Notes: a model not told the origin generated them from the sequence alone. A stretch of DNA of 64,000 nucleotides from Vulcanococcus sp. (GCA_019264575.1 JAHUZV010000027.1:62001-126000), one strand, 5' to 3'; shown: positions 17,678-27,873, numbered from the stretch's first letter. Translations and numbers: made by a program.

Positions 17678-20188
17678 TCAACGGCGCTCGGCCAAGGTGC
17701 CCCGCGTCACACCGAGGCGGCTCTCCAGCTGCTCCTGCTGCCACACCGCCCGGCCACTGAGCTCACCGGCCAGCGCCTGGAGATAGAGCTCCACGCGGCG
17801 TCGGGTATCGGAGGGGCTGTCCTGCAGGAGTTCCACGCGGAAATCGCGCACACCGGCCTTGAGGAATTGGGGAATGGCTTCGGCCGCTGTCTGGGCCCGG
17901 CCGTTGAACAGGGTGTTGCGGCAGCCCAGATCGGCCCGCAGCGGATGCTCAGCACCGCTGCGATCACGCAGCAGCACCTCATGGCTTTCGCAAGGGCGTC
18001 CGCAATCGGTGTGGTCGTGCCCGTCTGAGAGGAACGCGCAGAACAGGCAATGCTCCATGTGGAAGAGCGGCATGTGCTGGTGCAGCGTGATCTCCACGCT
18101 GTTGGCGGGGCAGCCGCGCACCAGCGCGAGCAGCTGATCCAGGGCCAGGTCGTAGCTGGCGGTGATGCGCTCCAGCCCCCAGCGTTGGATCAACCAACGG
18201 GCTGCGAGCGGGTTCGCCACATTGAGTGAGAAATCCCCCTGGCAGGGCGCGAGGGGCGTGAGGCGCTCAAGCTGATCGGCATTACGCACCAGAAATCCAT
18301 CGGCGCCAGAGCGCAGCAGCGGTTCGAGGCTCCAGGCCTCATCCGGCCTGCAGATGCGCTGACCAGCCGCCCACACACCGCCAGGCCAGCAGCCATGGGC
18401 GCTCTGCACGGCTTCTCGCAGTTGGCGCGGGTGCTCGAGATCCACGATTACGCGCTGGATCGGCAAACCCTTGAGGGCTTCCAGCTGCTCAAGGCTGCGC
18501 ACCAGCACCGCCAGGTGAGGCTGGGGGCGCGGCTGCTCTTCAGCCAAAACGCCGCTCATCGGTGCAGCCAGCAGCCCGTTCAACACCGCAGACACCTGAG
18601 CTGTGGAGCTGGGAACCGGAGGCGGGGCCGCGGGTTCAGTGGCGAGGCTTTCGGCGAGTTGATCCACCAGCTGGCGCCGCAGCTGGTTGAGCTGGGCCAC
18701 CGGCAGAAACAACTCCCCTTCGAGTGCAACCTCCAGCCGATCCAGCTCCCAGGGAGTACCGCCAAGCCGGCCGAGCTGTTGCCGCAGCCGCTCTGGATCA
18801 AGGCCACCACCGCGGGCTGGTTCCAACGGTTGCTCCGAACTGACGCGGGCCGTGCCGCCCAACACTTCAAGCAGCAGCGGCTCACCCGCCCTGCCCGACA
18901 CCTTGAGCGAGAGGGGGCGCCGCTGCTCAGCCACCTCCTGCTGCGCTAACCGCTGCAGCCGGCTCTCAAGCTGCGGATCACTGGTGAGCCAGCAAGGGCT
19001 GCCGGGCTGCAGCCCGCGCAGATCAACACGACCCGGGCCGAGGGTGAGGGCGACACGGCCGCACGGTAGACGATCAACCTGCATCAGCCGCCCACCGATC
19101 TCAACAGGCGGAAGCAGGGGATCGCTGCTCGGGATCTCCAGCACCACGCCGTCACCAGGCTTGAGTGTTTGCTGGCTGCGCAGGATCAGCCGCTCGCCTG
19201 ATTCCAGGCTCTCCAATCGACCCAGCCAAGGCCCACGCTTTTTGCTCCAGCGGCCGTGAACGAGTTTGCGGTGGTTCACGCCATCGAGCCAGCCGTGGCT
19301 CAGGCCCCTGGAAAAGCTGAGTTCGAGTTGGCGGCGCAGAGCTTCTGCATCAGCGGACGTTTCACCAAGCTGCAGCTGATCCAAACCGCGCCGGTAGGCG
19401 TCGGTAACGGCCGCCACATAGGTGGATTCCTTGAGCCGACCCTCGATCTTCAAGCTGGCGATGCCGACTTCGGCGAGCTCGGGAAGCAGATCCCAGGCGG
19501 CCAGATCCTGGGGCGACATCAAATAGCGCTGTTCGCCGAGGTCGCGTTCTTCGCCATCCACAATCAATTGATAGGGAAGCCGGCAGGCCTGGGCGCACTC
19601 TCCGCGGTTGGCGCTGCGCTGGCCCAGGGCTTCGCTGGTGAGGCACTGGCCGGAATACGCCACACAGAGCGCGCCGTGCACAAACACCTCCAGTGGCATC
19701 GGTAAGCCGCGGTGCTGCAACTGCTCCTGAATGCGGCGCAGATCACGCAGGCTCAACTCACGCGCCAGCACCACCCGGGTGCAGCCGAGTTCGGCCGCCA
19801 TTGCCACCCCAGCGGCGCTGGTGATCGACATCTGGGTGGATCCGTGGATCGCTAAATCGGGGGTGAGCTGCCGCGCCAGCCAGGCCAGGCCCACGTCTTG
19901 CACGATCAAGGCGTCCACCTGCGCCGATTGAGCCGCCAGCAAAAGATCGGCCGCCTGCTCCAGTTCCGAGGGGAAGATCAGCACGTTCACGGTGAGAAAT
20001 CCCTTCACACCGCGGCGGTGCAGCCAATCCATCACCTGCGGCAGATCGGCGGCGCGGAAGTTCTCAGCCCGCAGGCGGGCATTGAACTGCTCGACGCCGA
20101 AATACACGGCATCAGCCCCATTGGCCACAGCCGCCTTCAGCGACTCCCAGCACCCAGCGGGAGCCAACAGTTCAGGCAAGTGCGCCAT
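17678..20188 (-). CDS. Peptidase U32-family protein with DUF3656-like middle region, 836 aa
   Basis: U32 family members (TrhP, RlhA, UbiU/V) are mostly Fe-S proteins involved in RNA or quinone hydroxylation rather than true proteases. The N-terminal barrel starts LPELLAPAGCWESLKAAVANG and carries a cysteine cluster in the blocks GALCVAYSGQCLTSEALG and RGECAQACRLPY near residues 170-205. The long middle resembles DUF3656. The C-terminus has a second Cys-rich block (HMEHCLFCAFLSDGHDHTDC then GRPC). The length is that of the large RlhA-type proteins. It overlaps the next gene by one base. Confidence 0.88.
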   Translation of the reverse strand: MAHLPELLAPAGCWESLKAAVANGADAVYFGVEQFNARLRAENFRAADLPQVMDWLHRRGVKGFLTVNVLIFPSELEQAADLLLAAQSAQVDALIVQDVGLAWLARQLTPDLAIHGSTQMSITSAAGVAMAAELGCTRVVLARELSLRDLRRIQEQLQHRGLPMPLEVFVHGALCVAYSGQCLTSEALGQRSANRGECAQACRLPYQLIVDGEERDLGEQRYLMSPQDLAAWDLLPELAEVGIASLKIEGRLKESTYVAAVTDAYRRGLDQLQLGETSADAEALRRQLELSFSRGLSHGWLDGVNHRKLVHGRWSKKRGPWLGRLESLESGERLILRSQQTLKPGDGVVLEIPSSDPLLPPVEIGGRLMQVDRLPCGRVALTLGPGRVDLRGLQPGSPCWLTSDPQLESRLQRLAQQEVAEQRRPLSLKVSGRAGEPLLLEVLGGTARVSSEQPLEPARGGGLDPERLRQQLGRLGGTPWELDRLEVALEGELFLPVAQLNQLRRQLVDQLAESLATEPAAPPPVPSSTAQVSAVLNGLLAAPMSGVLAEEQPRPQPHLAVLVRSLEQLEALKGLPIQRVIVDLEHPRQLREAVQSAHGCWPGGVWAAGQRICRPDEAWSLEPLLRSGADGFLVRNADQLERLTPLAPCQGDFSLNVANPLAARWLIQRWGLERITASYDLALDQLLALVRGCPANSVEITLHQHMPLFHMEHCLFCAFLSDGHDHTDCGRPCESHEVLLRDRSGAEHPLRADLGCRNTLFNGRAQTAAEAIPQFLKAGVRDFRVELLQDSPSDTRRRVELYLQALAGELSGRAVWQQEQLESRLGVTRGTLAERR

Positions 20189-20946
20189 TAACGGTTGAGC
20201 CGCTGGGCGGCCTCGAAAGTTTTGAGGGCCTCAGCTGAGCCTTCAAAACGCCAATGCCAGGGCTCGTAGTTCACCCCCTGGGCATTGCCCGCCTGGAAGG
20301 AGAGGGTGAAGTGGAAGCGATTGGCATGGGCCTGCAACCAGGCAAACGCTGGCGTGGATTCAAAGCTGGCCGAGAGATTGGTATCGGGAGCACGCCCGTC
20401 GCCGAGATCAACGGCGTAGCCGGTGCTGTGCTCGGAGAAGCCGGGCGGCGCACTTACCTGTGCGCGCTCGAGGGCGCTTTGGTTGCGCTCTGACTTCACA
20501 TCAAAAAAGATCTGCTTCTGCAAATCGATCGAGCGGTAGGCGCTGAGCACCCGCAGATCGATGCCATCGGCTGCAGCAGCGTCTTGCAGACGCAGCAAGG
20601 CGGCAGCGGCATCGCGATGCAGTTGCACTCCAGGGGCGATGGCCACCAGATCAGCAGTGGGAGCTTCGCCGTAGGGGAAATGTCCGAGCAGGCGGCCATC
20701 GAGGCCAACCCGGGCCTGCAAGCCCTGCACCGGTGGCGGCGCCATCAGCCGCCGCAGGGGTTGAGGGAAGACCACCACCAGCGCTCCGGCTGTGAGCAAG
20801 GCGGCTCCGGCAGCGGTGAGTGCGATACGCCAGGGCGTCCTGCGCTTCAGAGCAGGGGAGATGGTGCGCTGGGCGAGCGGAATGTCGTCAGCACCACGAC
20901 GTGTTGCGTTGCGCGTGGCTGTGGACTGCCGACTGGCGCTGGGCAA
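20188..20946 (-). CDS. VanY-type D-alanyl-D-alanine carboxypeptidase (M15B)
   Basis: A 252-residue, membrane-anchored peptidase that would trim the terminal D-Ala of peptidoglycan stem peptides. A basic N-terminus precedes one hydrophobic helix (IALTAAGAALLTAGALVVVF, about residues 42-61). The zinc site is visible as SEHSTGYAVDLGDG near residue 173 and EPWHWRFEG near 232, with the LRVLSAYRSIDLQ block between. No ATG fits; the start is a TTG at 20946. It is divergent from chlP. Confidence 0.88.
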   Translation of the reverse strand: MPSASRQSTATRNATRRGADDIPLAQRTISPALKRRTPWRIALTAAGAALLTAGALVVVFPQPLRRLMAPPPVQGLQARVGLDGRLLGHFPYGEAPTADLVAIAPGVQLHRDAAAALLRLQDAAAADGIDLRVLSAYRSIDLQKQIFFDVKSERNQSALERAQVSAPPGFSEHSTGYAVDLGDGRAPDTNLSASFESTPAFAWLQAHANRFHFTLSFQAGNAQGVNYEPWHWRFEGSAEALKTFEAAQRLNR

Positions 20947-21068
20947 GCGACGACTCCCATGGCAGCAGGGTTGACCGATGGTAAGGCGGTGCCCAGGGAG
21001 CGCCAGCAGCTGCCCGCTCAGCGGTGTTAGCTTCGCCCCAACATCCTTCTGGCGGAGCGGGTTTCAAG

Positions 21069-22466
21069 ATGTTGCGAGTCGCGGTGGTGGGCGGCGGCCC
21101 GAGCGGATCCTGTGCTGCGGAAGTGCTGGCCAAGGCCGGCATCCAAACCTGGATCTTCGAGCGCAAGCTGGATAACGCCAAGCCCTGCGGCGGTGCGATT
21201 CCGCTCTGCATGGTGGATGAGTTCGACCTGCCCGAGTCGATCATCGACCGCAAGGTGCGGAACATGAAGATGATTTCCCCCTCCAACCGTGAGGTGGATA
21301 TCAATCTCGAGAACGAGAACGAATACATCGGCATGTGCCGCCGCGAGGTGATGGATGCCTTCCTGCGCAACCGTGCCGCCGAGCTGGGCGCTCATTTGGT
21401 GAACGGTCTGGTGACCAAGATCGACACCGGCGCCAACCGCCAGGGCCCCTACACCCTCACCTACTCCGACTACAGCGAGGGTGAGGCCACCGGCACCACC
21501 CAGACCCTCGAAGTGGATCTGATCATTGGTGCCGATGGCGCCAACAGCCGCGTGGCCAAGGCCATGGATGCCGGCGATTACAACGTGGCCATCGCCTTCC
21601 AGGAGCGCATCAAGCTGCCCCCGGAAGAGATGAAGTACTACGAGAGCCTGGCCGAGATGTACGTGGGCACCGATGTGTCGCCCGACTTCTACGCCTGGGT
21701 GTTCCCCAAGTACGACCACGTGGCCGTGGGCACCGGCACCATGCAGGAGAACCAGTCGCTGATCAAGAGCCTGCAGGAAGGCATCCGCGAGCGCGCCAAA
21801 AAGCGCCTGGTGAATGGTGAAGTGATCAAGGTGGAAGCTCACCCGATCCCCGAGCACCCGCGTCCGCGCCGGGTGGTGGGTCGCATGGCCCTCGTGGGTG
21901 ATGCCGCCGGCTACGTGACCAAGAGCTCCGGCGAAGGTATTTACTTCGCCGCCAAGAGCGGCCGGATGTGCGCCGAGCAGATCGTGGAATCCAGCAAGGG
22001 CGGTACCAAGGTGCCCAGCGAGGCTGACCTCAAGAAGTATCTGAAGAAGTGGGATCGCCAGTACGGCGCTACCTACAAGGTGCTGGAGATCCTGCAGAAC
22101 ATCTTCTACCGCAACGATGCTGCCCGCGAAGCGTTCGTGGAGATGTGCGACGACACAGATGTGCAGCGTCTCACTTTCGACAGCTATCTCTACAAGCGCG
22201 TCGTCATGATGAACCCCTGGCAACAGCTCAAGCTCACGCTGCTCACCCTGGGTTCGGTGCTGCGCGGCAATGCTCTTGCGCCCCAGGGCTATAAGCCCGT
22301 GCCCAGCGCCGTGCGAGACGAAGCCGAAGTGAACGCCATGTTGGCGGTGAGCACCATCAAAGGTGGGATCCGCGTGGGCAAGGCCAAGGAAGGCAAAGCG
22401 AATACAGCTGCCGCCACCGATTCAGCCTCCGATGAGCGCGAACCGGTTCTGGCTGGCAAAGGCTGA
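21069..22466 (+). CDS. chlP: Geranylgeranyl diphosphate/chlorophyll reductase
   Basis: ChlP reduces the geranylgeranyl chain to phytyl for chlorophyll and tocopherol. The 465-residue flavoprotein opens with the FAD dinucleotide fold VAVVGGGPSGSCAAEVLAKAG and continues KPCGGAIPLCMVDEFDLPE, then DLIIGADGANSRVAKAMDAG near residue 155 and MALVGDAAGYVTKSSGEGI near 275. The ATG at 21069 puts the Rossmann strand at the N-terminus as in the family. A strong intrinsic terminator follows 20 bp after the stop. Confidence 0.97.
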   Translation: MLRVAVVGGGPSGSCAAEVLAKAGIQTWIFERKLDNAKPCGGAIPLCMVDEFDLPESIIDRKVRNMKMISPSNREVDINLENENEYIGMCRREVMDAFLRNRAAELGAHLVNGLVTKIDTGANRQGPYTLTYSDYSEGEATGTTQTLEVDLIIGADGANSRVAKAMDAGDYNVAIAFQERIKLPPEEMKYYESLAEMYVGTDVSPDFYAWVFPKYDHVAVGTGTMQENQSLIKSLQEGIRERAKKRLVNGEVIKVEAHPIPEHPRPRRVVGRMALVGDAAGYVTKSSGEGIYFAAKSGRMCAEQIVESSKGGTKVPSEADLKKYLKKWDRQYGATYKVLEILQNIFYRNDAAREAFVEMCDDTDVQRLTFDSYLYKRVVMMNPWQQLKLTLLTLGSVLRGNALAPQGYKPVPSAVRDEAEVNAMLAVSTIKGGIRVGKAKEGKANTAAATDSASDEREPVLAGKG

Positions 22467-22486
22467 AGCCAACAACAAGGAACATG

Positions 22487-22510
22487 CCGCCCGGAAGGGC
22501 GGTTTTTTTT
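22487..22510 (+). terminator. Intrinsic terminator of chlP
   Basis: CCGCCC-GGAA-GGGCGG followed by eight T residues, 20 bp after the chlP stop. A textbook Rho-independent terminator that also protects the convergent desaturase gene from read-through. Confidence 0.93.
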
Positions 22511-22551
22511 ATGTGGGCCTTCCAGCGCTCAAGGACAGGTCAACGCCACGA

Positions 22552-23652
22552 TTAGGCCTCAGCCATCGACACCAGGCGTTGCTTCGCGCTGTCCCAAAGA
22601 ATCAGGTCGAAGCAACGGGGAATGTCGCTGAGCCGCAGATAGGTGCACTCCCCGAGGAGATGCTGATTGGCCTCATGGCAGGCGCGCAAGCGGTAATTGG
22701 GAATGCGCTCGCACAGGTGGTGGATGCTGTGGAAGGCGATATCAGCTGAGAACCAGTGCAGGATTCCTGGAAGAATCAGGTTGCTGCTGCCCTCCATAGC
22801 CCCTTGGAAATAGCTCCAGTCGTTGGTGCGGTGGGCGTATGACTCAGGGAAGTTGTGCTGCACAAAGAAGATGCAGATGAAGATGGCGGCGGAGCAGGTC
22901 ATCACGATGGCGTAGGTGCCCCAGAACAGCCCCGCTCCAAGCCAGCGGCTCATCAAGCACCAGCTGGCCAGCACGCAAACATTATTCGCGGCCAGATCGA
23001 TGAATTCTTCGCCCGTATACCAATGGCTCGATTGGAATTTCAGCGTGCGCGAATAGAGGCTGAATAGGGAACGCCAGCCATCACGACGAACTTCACCAGC
23101 CATCGCAGCCAACCATTCCCCGAGCCCAAGTAGCAGCTGCAGGCGAGGCCGCACCACTAGATAGGAAAACCCACCCGGGAAGAGCATGAACGGATGACGC
23201 GACCAGCCGTAGCGCTGCTGTTGCTTAGGCGATAACTGTTGAAACTGTTCAACCGTGATCAGCGCCGAAGGCCCTCGGTAGCGTTCCCAGTTGCCGTTGT
23301 GGCGGTGATGAAACGCATGACCGCGCGACCAGGGATGTTGCGGGATGGCATTCACAACACCAAGCAGAAAGCCAACGGCGCGGTTGAGCACACGGCTGCG
23401 AAAGAAGGAGCCGTGGCCGCAGTCGTGCATCAATGAAAAACTGCGGGCTGAAAACAGCACCAGCAGCGCAACAGCTGGCACGATCAGCAGTGATTCGAGC
23501 CGCAGCGGCCGCCAGATCCAGGGCAAACAGGCCCAGAGCAGTGCTGTGGGAACCAGAGTGGTGAGCAACTGCCAAACAGCCCGCAGGTTGTTGGGTTGGC
23601 GAAAGGGAGCCAGCGAGAATTCGCCGCGGTTCCGAAGCTGGGTTTGTTGCAA
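22552..23652 (-). CDS. Membrane fatty-acid desaturase
   Basis: A 366-residue membrane di-iron desaturase. The three histidine boxes are HDCGHGS near residue 76, HAFHHRHNG near 112 and SIHHLCERIPNY near 313, and there are about four to six hydrophobic segments. The box spacing fits acyl-lipid desaturases of the delta-12/omega-6 kind more than stearoyl-type DesC, but the regiospecificity cannot be read from sequence alone. A TTG is the only upstream start in frame, so the N-terminus is uncertain. It would introduce double bonds into thylakoid lipids, often under cold control. Confidence 0.82.
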   Translation of the reverse strand: MQQTQLRNRGEFSLAPFRQPNNLRAVWQLLTTLVPTALLWACLPWIWRPLRLESLLIVPAVALLVLFSARSFSLMHDCGHGSFFRSRVLNRAVGFLLGVVNAIPQHPWSRGHAFHHRHNGNWERYRGPSALITVEQFQQLSPKQQQRYGWSRHPFMLFPGGFSYLVVRPRLQLLLGLGEWLAAMAGEVRRDGWRSLFSLYSRTLKFQSSHWYTGEEFIDLAANNVCVLASWCLMSRWLGAGLFWGTYAIVMTCSAAIFICIFFVQHNFPESYAHRTNDWSYFQGAMEGSSNLILPGILHWFSADIAFHSIHHLCERIPNYRLRACHEANQHLLGECTYLRLSDIPRCFDLILWDSAKQRLVSMAEA

Positions 23653-23746
23653 GGAGGAGGCCGTACCTGATCACCAGGTGCGATGCATCACCTGCTCAGG
23701 CCTCACCCTAATGGGAGTGCATGGGCAGACGCTGCTCAGACCCGCC

Positions 23747-25912
23747 TCAACCACTGATCCGGCTGAAGTCGGCTAGTACCGACGCCTGATTGCGCAGCAC
23801 ACCGAGAAGATTGAGGCGGTTGCCGCGGATGGCGGCGTCTTCAGCCATCACCATCACGCTTTGCTCACCATCGAAGAAGGAAGCCAAAGCTGACGCACCG
23901 GCAATCAATCCTTGGGCCAAACGGCTGTAGCGATCAGCGCTGTCGCTGGTGGCGATGGGCTCTAGCTGCTCGATCACGGCCAGCATTCCAGCTTCGCTGC
24001 TCTTCTCAAACAGCGCTGCATCCACCACTCCGGCCGCCGAAAGCACCGTTGCAGTGAGATCTCCCTTCTCCGCCAGGCGAGCCGCGCGGGTGACCACTGC
24101 CTGCACCGCCGCCAGCTCACCGCTGGCGCGCAGGGCCATCAGCAGTTCTGCCCGTTGGCGAGCATCCGATGGATCTGTGATCACACGCTCAATTGGCACA
24201 CCATCACCGGCCACGGCCTGCACCAGATCCACAGCCGTGCCGCCCTCTTCGAGCAAGCTCTGCAGGCGCTGGCGCAGAAACTCAGCCAGCTCAGCAGCCA
24301 GGGCTCCAGCATCCACCTTGAACTCGGGCAGAAGCTGGGCCCAGTGGGCCGTGGCCCGCTCCAGCCATTGCTGCAGATTCAGGCTCCAGCCTTTCGCCCA
24401 CAGGATCTGCAGCACGCCATTGCCGGCGCGGCGCAGGGCATAGGGATCGGAAGAACCACTGGGGCGCTCACCCTTGGCGTAGATGCTCAACAGCAATTCC
24501 AGGCGCTCCGCCAGGGCCACCACGGCTCCGGCATCGGAGTCAGGTAAGGCATCGCCAGCGCCGCGGGGCAGGTAGTGCTCCAGCACCGCCAGCGCCACCT
24601 CTCGGGGCTCACCTTCAGCCAACAGATACTTGCCGCCCATCACCCCCTGAAGCTCAGGGAATTCCCCCACCATCTGGCTCACCAGATCGTGCTTGCACAG
24701 ATGGGCAGCGCGGCGGGCGTGGCTGGCGGTAGCTGAAGGCAGCTCCAGAAGCTCAAGCAGCACATCGGTGCACCACTCCAAGCGCTCCACCCGATCGAGG
24801 AGGGAACCCAGGCCGGCCGCGAAGGTGACGCGGGCGAGCTGATCGCGCCGATCGATGCTGGGCACCACGCGGTCAGCCTGCACAAAGAACTCCGCATCGG
24901 CCAGCCGGGCCTTAAGCACGCGCTCGTTGCCGCGGCGCACCGTGGCCAGCGCTTCGGGCAGACCATTGCCGATACACAAGAAGCGGGGCAGCAGGCTGCT
25001 GCGCGCATCGAGCGCCAAGGGATCCTGATCAGCTCCCTGGCGATACAGCGGCACATAGCGCTGATGGGCACGCATCACCGTGCTGAGCACCTCAGCCGGC
25101 AGGGCGAGGTAGTGCTCATCCACGCTGCCTTCAATCAGCAGAGGAGCCTCTACCAGATCGGTGAGCTCTTCAAACAGCTCCTCTGGCAGATCGGGGTTTG
25201 CCTGAAGCGCGGCCGCTGCCTGCTCCACGGTGGTGCGGATCCATTGGGCCCGCTGGCTGCGGTCCACCTGCACACCCGCTGCCGCCAGAGCCTCGTCATA
25301 GGCCTCTGCGCTGCTGATCGTCACCGCTCCGCCATGGAGACGGTGGCTGCGGCTGCTATTGCCGCTCACCACCTCGGGATCACTGCCCTCGAGCCGCACG
25401 GGCACCACCTGGCCATCGAGCATGGCCACGAGCCAGCGCACGGGGCGCGAGAAACGGCTTTCGCCCGAACCCCAGCGCATGAAGCGACGGCCCTGAAGCG
25501 CGCTGATCCACTGCGGAATCCATTCACTCAGGAGCTCCGGGGCTGAACGTCCCTTCTCGAGCACCGTGGCGAACACGAACGGGCCCTTGGGGGTCTCACG
25601 CACCTCCAGCGCCGCTGGATCGATGCCGCAGCGCTTGGCAAAACCCACGGCAGCTGGCGTGGGCACACCGTCTTTAAAGGCTTGCGCCGCGGGAGGGCCC
25701 TTGCGCTCCTCTTCGAGATCTGGAGCTGCAGCCTCAAGACCTGCCACCTGCACTGCCAGGCGGCGCGGCGTGCTGGTGCAGCGGATGGCTCCATAGCCCA
25801 GACGAGCCTCAGCCAGATCGCGCTGGAGCATCTGCTCGAGCTGCGGCAAAGCGAGGCGGGCGAAATCGGCAGGGAGTTCCTCGGTCCCGATCTCCAGCAG
25901 AAAGGTCGACAC
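23747..25912 (-). CDS. glyS: Glycine-tRNA ligase beta subunit
   Basis: GlyS is the tRNA-binding beta subunit of the bacterial alpha2-beta2 glycyl-tRNA synthetase. The 721-residue product begins STFLLEIGTEELPADFARLA and contains FMRWGSGESRFSRPVRWLVA, RFLCIGNGLPEALATVRRGNERVLKARLADAEFF (split in two blocks here) and the C-terminal DALR-like anticodon domain. The start is the GTG at 25912; a second GTG at 25939 is possible. The alpha subunit gene is not in the window. It is divergent from sir. Confidence 0.95.
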   Translation of the reverse strand: MSTFLLEIGTEELPADFARLALPQLEQMLQRDLAEARLGYGAIRCTSTPRRLAVQVAGLEAAAPDLEEERKGPPAAQAFKDGVPTPAAVGFAKRCGIDPAALEVRETPKGPFVFATVLEKGRSAPELLSEWIPQWISALQGRRFMRWGSGESRFSRPVRWLVAMLDGQVVPVRLEGSDPEVVSGNSSRSHRLHGGAVTISSAEAYDEALAAAGVQVDRSQRAQWIRTTVEQAAAALQANPDLPEELFEELTDLVEAPLLIEGSVDEHYLALPAEVLSTVMRAHQRYVPLYRQGADQDPLALDARSSLLPRFLCIGNGLPEALATVRRGNERVLKARLADAEFFVQADRVVPSIDRRDQLARVTFAAGLGSLLDRVERLEWCTDVLLELLELPSATASHARRAAHLCKHDLVSQMVGEFPELQGVMGGKYLLAEGEPREVALAVLEHYLPRGAGDALPDSDAGAVVALAERLELLLSIYAKGERPSGSSDPYALRRAGNGVLQILWAKGWSLNLQQWLERATAHWAQLLPEFKVDAGALAAELAEFLRQRLQSLLEEGGTAVDLVQAVAGDGVPIERVITDPSDARQRAELLMALRASGELAAVQAVVTRAARLAEKGDLTATVLSAAGVVDAALFEKSSEAGMLAVIEQLEPIATSDSADRYSRLAQGLIAGASALASFFDGEQSVMVMAEDAAIRGNRLNLLGVLRNQASVLADFSRISG

Positions 25913-26052
25913 GAGGTTCAGCCCACAACAGCCGCCCACTGTATTGAAGGGGTTTGGTTGGATCCCACGGGCCTCAGAGCTGTGGACAGGCCGGGTGGCA
26001 AGAGCACCGAGCGCAGATTGAAGCCAGTGCTGAACGGCGTTTCGCTACGGTC

Positions 26053-27873
26053 ATGTCTCCAGCGATGCAGCGTGTGACCGTGACGGCAGGGTCCGATGGG
26101 CGCAGCTCTGAATCTCAGAGCGGCCGCAGCTTCTCGCCTTGCATCGCCAACGGCGCCGAACGCACCAAATTCGAGCAGCTGAAAGCCGACAGCGGCTATT
26201 TGCGCGAACCCCTAGCGACCGAGCTTGAGAACGAGCTGCCGAACTTCAGTGATGGCGCCGTTCAGCTGCTGAAGTTCCACGGCAGTTATCAACAAGACAA
26301 CCGCGATAACCGGCAGAAGGGACAAGACAAAGACTGGCAAATGATGCTTCGGCTGCGCAGCCCAGCCGGCCGGATCCCGGCCTCGCTGTTTCTCGCCATG
26401 GACGATCTGGCCGATCGTTTGGGCAACGGAACCCTGAGGGTTACCACCCGCCAGGCCTTCCAAATGCACGGCATCCGCAAGCACAACCTGCGCGAGGTGA
26501 TCGGCACGATCGTGCGCGGGATGGGCTCCACCCTGGCGGCCTGCGGCGACATCAACCGCAACGTGATGGCTCCCGCGGCCCCCTTCGATAAGGGCGCGTA
26601 CCCCGCGGCTCGCCAACTCGCGAACGACATCGCCGACACCTTGAGCCCCGTGGCCGCCGAAGGGGCCTATCTGGATCTCTGGGTGGATGGAGAACTCAGC
26701 TACCGGATCAAGCCGACCCGTGCGGTGAACAAGGTGCGCGAGCGCCAGATGGAAGGTGGTGTGTTCAGCGGCGATAGCCAAGAGCCGCTGTATGGCACCA
26801 CCTATCTACCCCGCAAGTTCAAGTGCGCCGTGACGGTGCCCGGCGACAACTCGGTGGATCTGCTCACGCAAGACATTGGCCTGGTGGCCTTTGCCGATGC
26901 CAACGGCAGCCTGCGCGGTTGCAACGTGTATGTGGGCGGCGGTATGGGCCGCACCCACAACAAGGAAGAAACCTTCGCGCGCACCGCCGACGCCCTCGGT
27001 TACGTGGACGGTGAGCATGTGCTCGACCTGGTGCAAGCGATCCTGGCCCTGCAACGCGATTACGGCGATCGCAACAACCGCCGCCACTCGCGGATGAAAT
27101 ACCTGATCCACGATCAGGGGATTGCCTGGTTCAAGCAGGAGCTGAAGGCCAAGTATTTCCAGCACCCGATCAAGGGCATGCGGCTGGAGCCCAAGGCCAA
27201 ACTCCAGGACTACCTGGGCTGGCACCGCCAGGGCAGCGGCACCTGGTTTGTGGGCATCCCGCTGTTGTGTGGCCGCCTGGCTGGTGACCTCAAACGCGGC
27301 CTGCGCCAACTGGTGGAGACCTACCAACTCGAGGTGCGTCTCACCCCCAACCAAGACCTGCTGCTCTGCAACATCGGCACCGCTCAGCGCGGCAGTGTGC
27401 GCACCGCCCTTGAAGCGATGGGGATCGAGGCCCCAGAAGCACCCCCGCTGCTGGCCCGCCATGCCATTGCCTGCCCTGCGCTTCCCCTCTGCGGCCTGGC
27501 GGTAACGGAAGCAGAGCGCATCCTGCCTGAGGTGCTGGATCGCCTGGATGCCCAACTGCGCCGGCTGGAGATCGAAAAGCCGATGCTGGTACGCATGACC
27601 GGCTGCCCCAACGGCTGCGCACGGCCCTACATGGCCGAGCTCGGCCTGGTGGGCGATGGCGTGAATCAGTACCAGCTGTGGCTGGGTGGCACCCCCAACC
27701 TCACCCGCTTGGCGGAGCCTTACCTGGAGCGGATGCCGCTGGAGAAGTTGGAAACCACGCTTGAGCCGCTGCTGCTGGGTTGGAAAGCGGCCGGCGGTCG
27801 CCGCTCCTTCGGCGACTACGTGGTGAAGCTGGGCCGTGAGCAGGTGCAGGAGCTGCTAGCTGGGGCTGCTTAA
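26053..27873 (+). CDS. sir: Ferredoxin-dependent sulfite reductase
   Basis: Sir reduces sulfite to sulfide with six electrons from ferredoxin, feeding cysteine synthesis. The 606-residue protein has duplicated ferredoxin-like and siroheme domains. Substrate/siroheme residues lie in LRVTTRQAFQMHGIRK near 140 and CGDINRNVMAP near 170. The 4Fe-4S cysteines are in CPALPLCGLA near 475 and MTGCPNGCARPYMAELGL near 515. The ATG at 26053 was chosen over an upstream frame that overlaps glyS's leader. Its last 18 bp overlap the convergent VanX-like gene. Confidence 0.94.
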   Translation: MSPAMQRVTVTAGSDGRSSESQSGRSFSPCIANGAERTKFEQLKADSGYLREPLATELENELPNFSDGAVQLLKFHGSYQQDNRDNRQKGQDKDWQMMLRLRSPAGRIPASLFLAMDDLADRLGNGTLRVTTRQAFQMHGIRKHNLREVIGTIVRGMGSTLAACGDINRNVMAPAAPFDKGAYPAARQLANDIADTLSPVAAEGAYLDLWVDGELSYRIKPTRAVNKVRERQMEGGVFSGDSQEPLYGTTYLPRKFKCAVTVPGDNSVDLLTQDIGLVAFADANGSLRGCNVYVGGGMGRTHNKEETFARTADALGYVDGEHVLDLVQAILALQRDYGDRNNRRHSRMKYLIHDQGIAWFKQELKAKYFQHPIKGMRLEPKAKLQDYLGWHRQGSGTWFVGIPLLCGRLAGDLKRGLRQLVETYQLEVRLTPNQDLLLCNIGTAQRGSVRTALEAMGIEAPEAPPLLARHAIACPALPLCGLAVTEAERILPEVLDRLDAQLRRLEIEKPMLVRMTGCPNGCARPYMAELGLVGDGVNQYQLWLGGTPNLTRLAEPYLERMPLEKLETTLEPLLLGWKAAGGRRSFGDYVVKLGREQVQELLAGAA

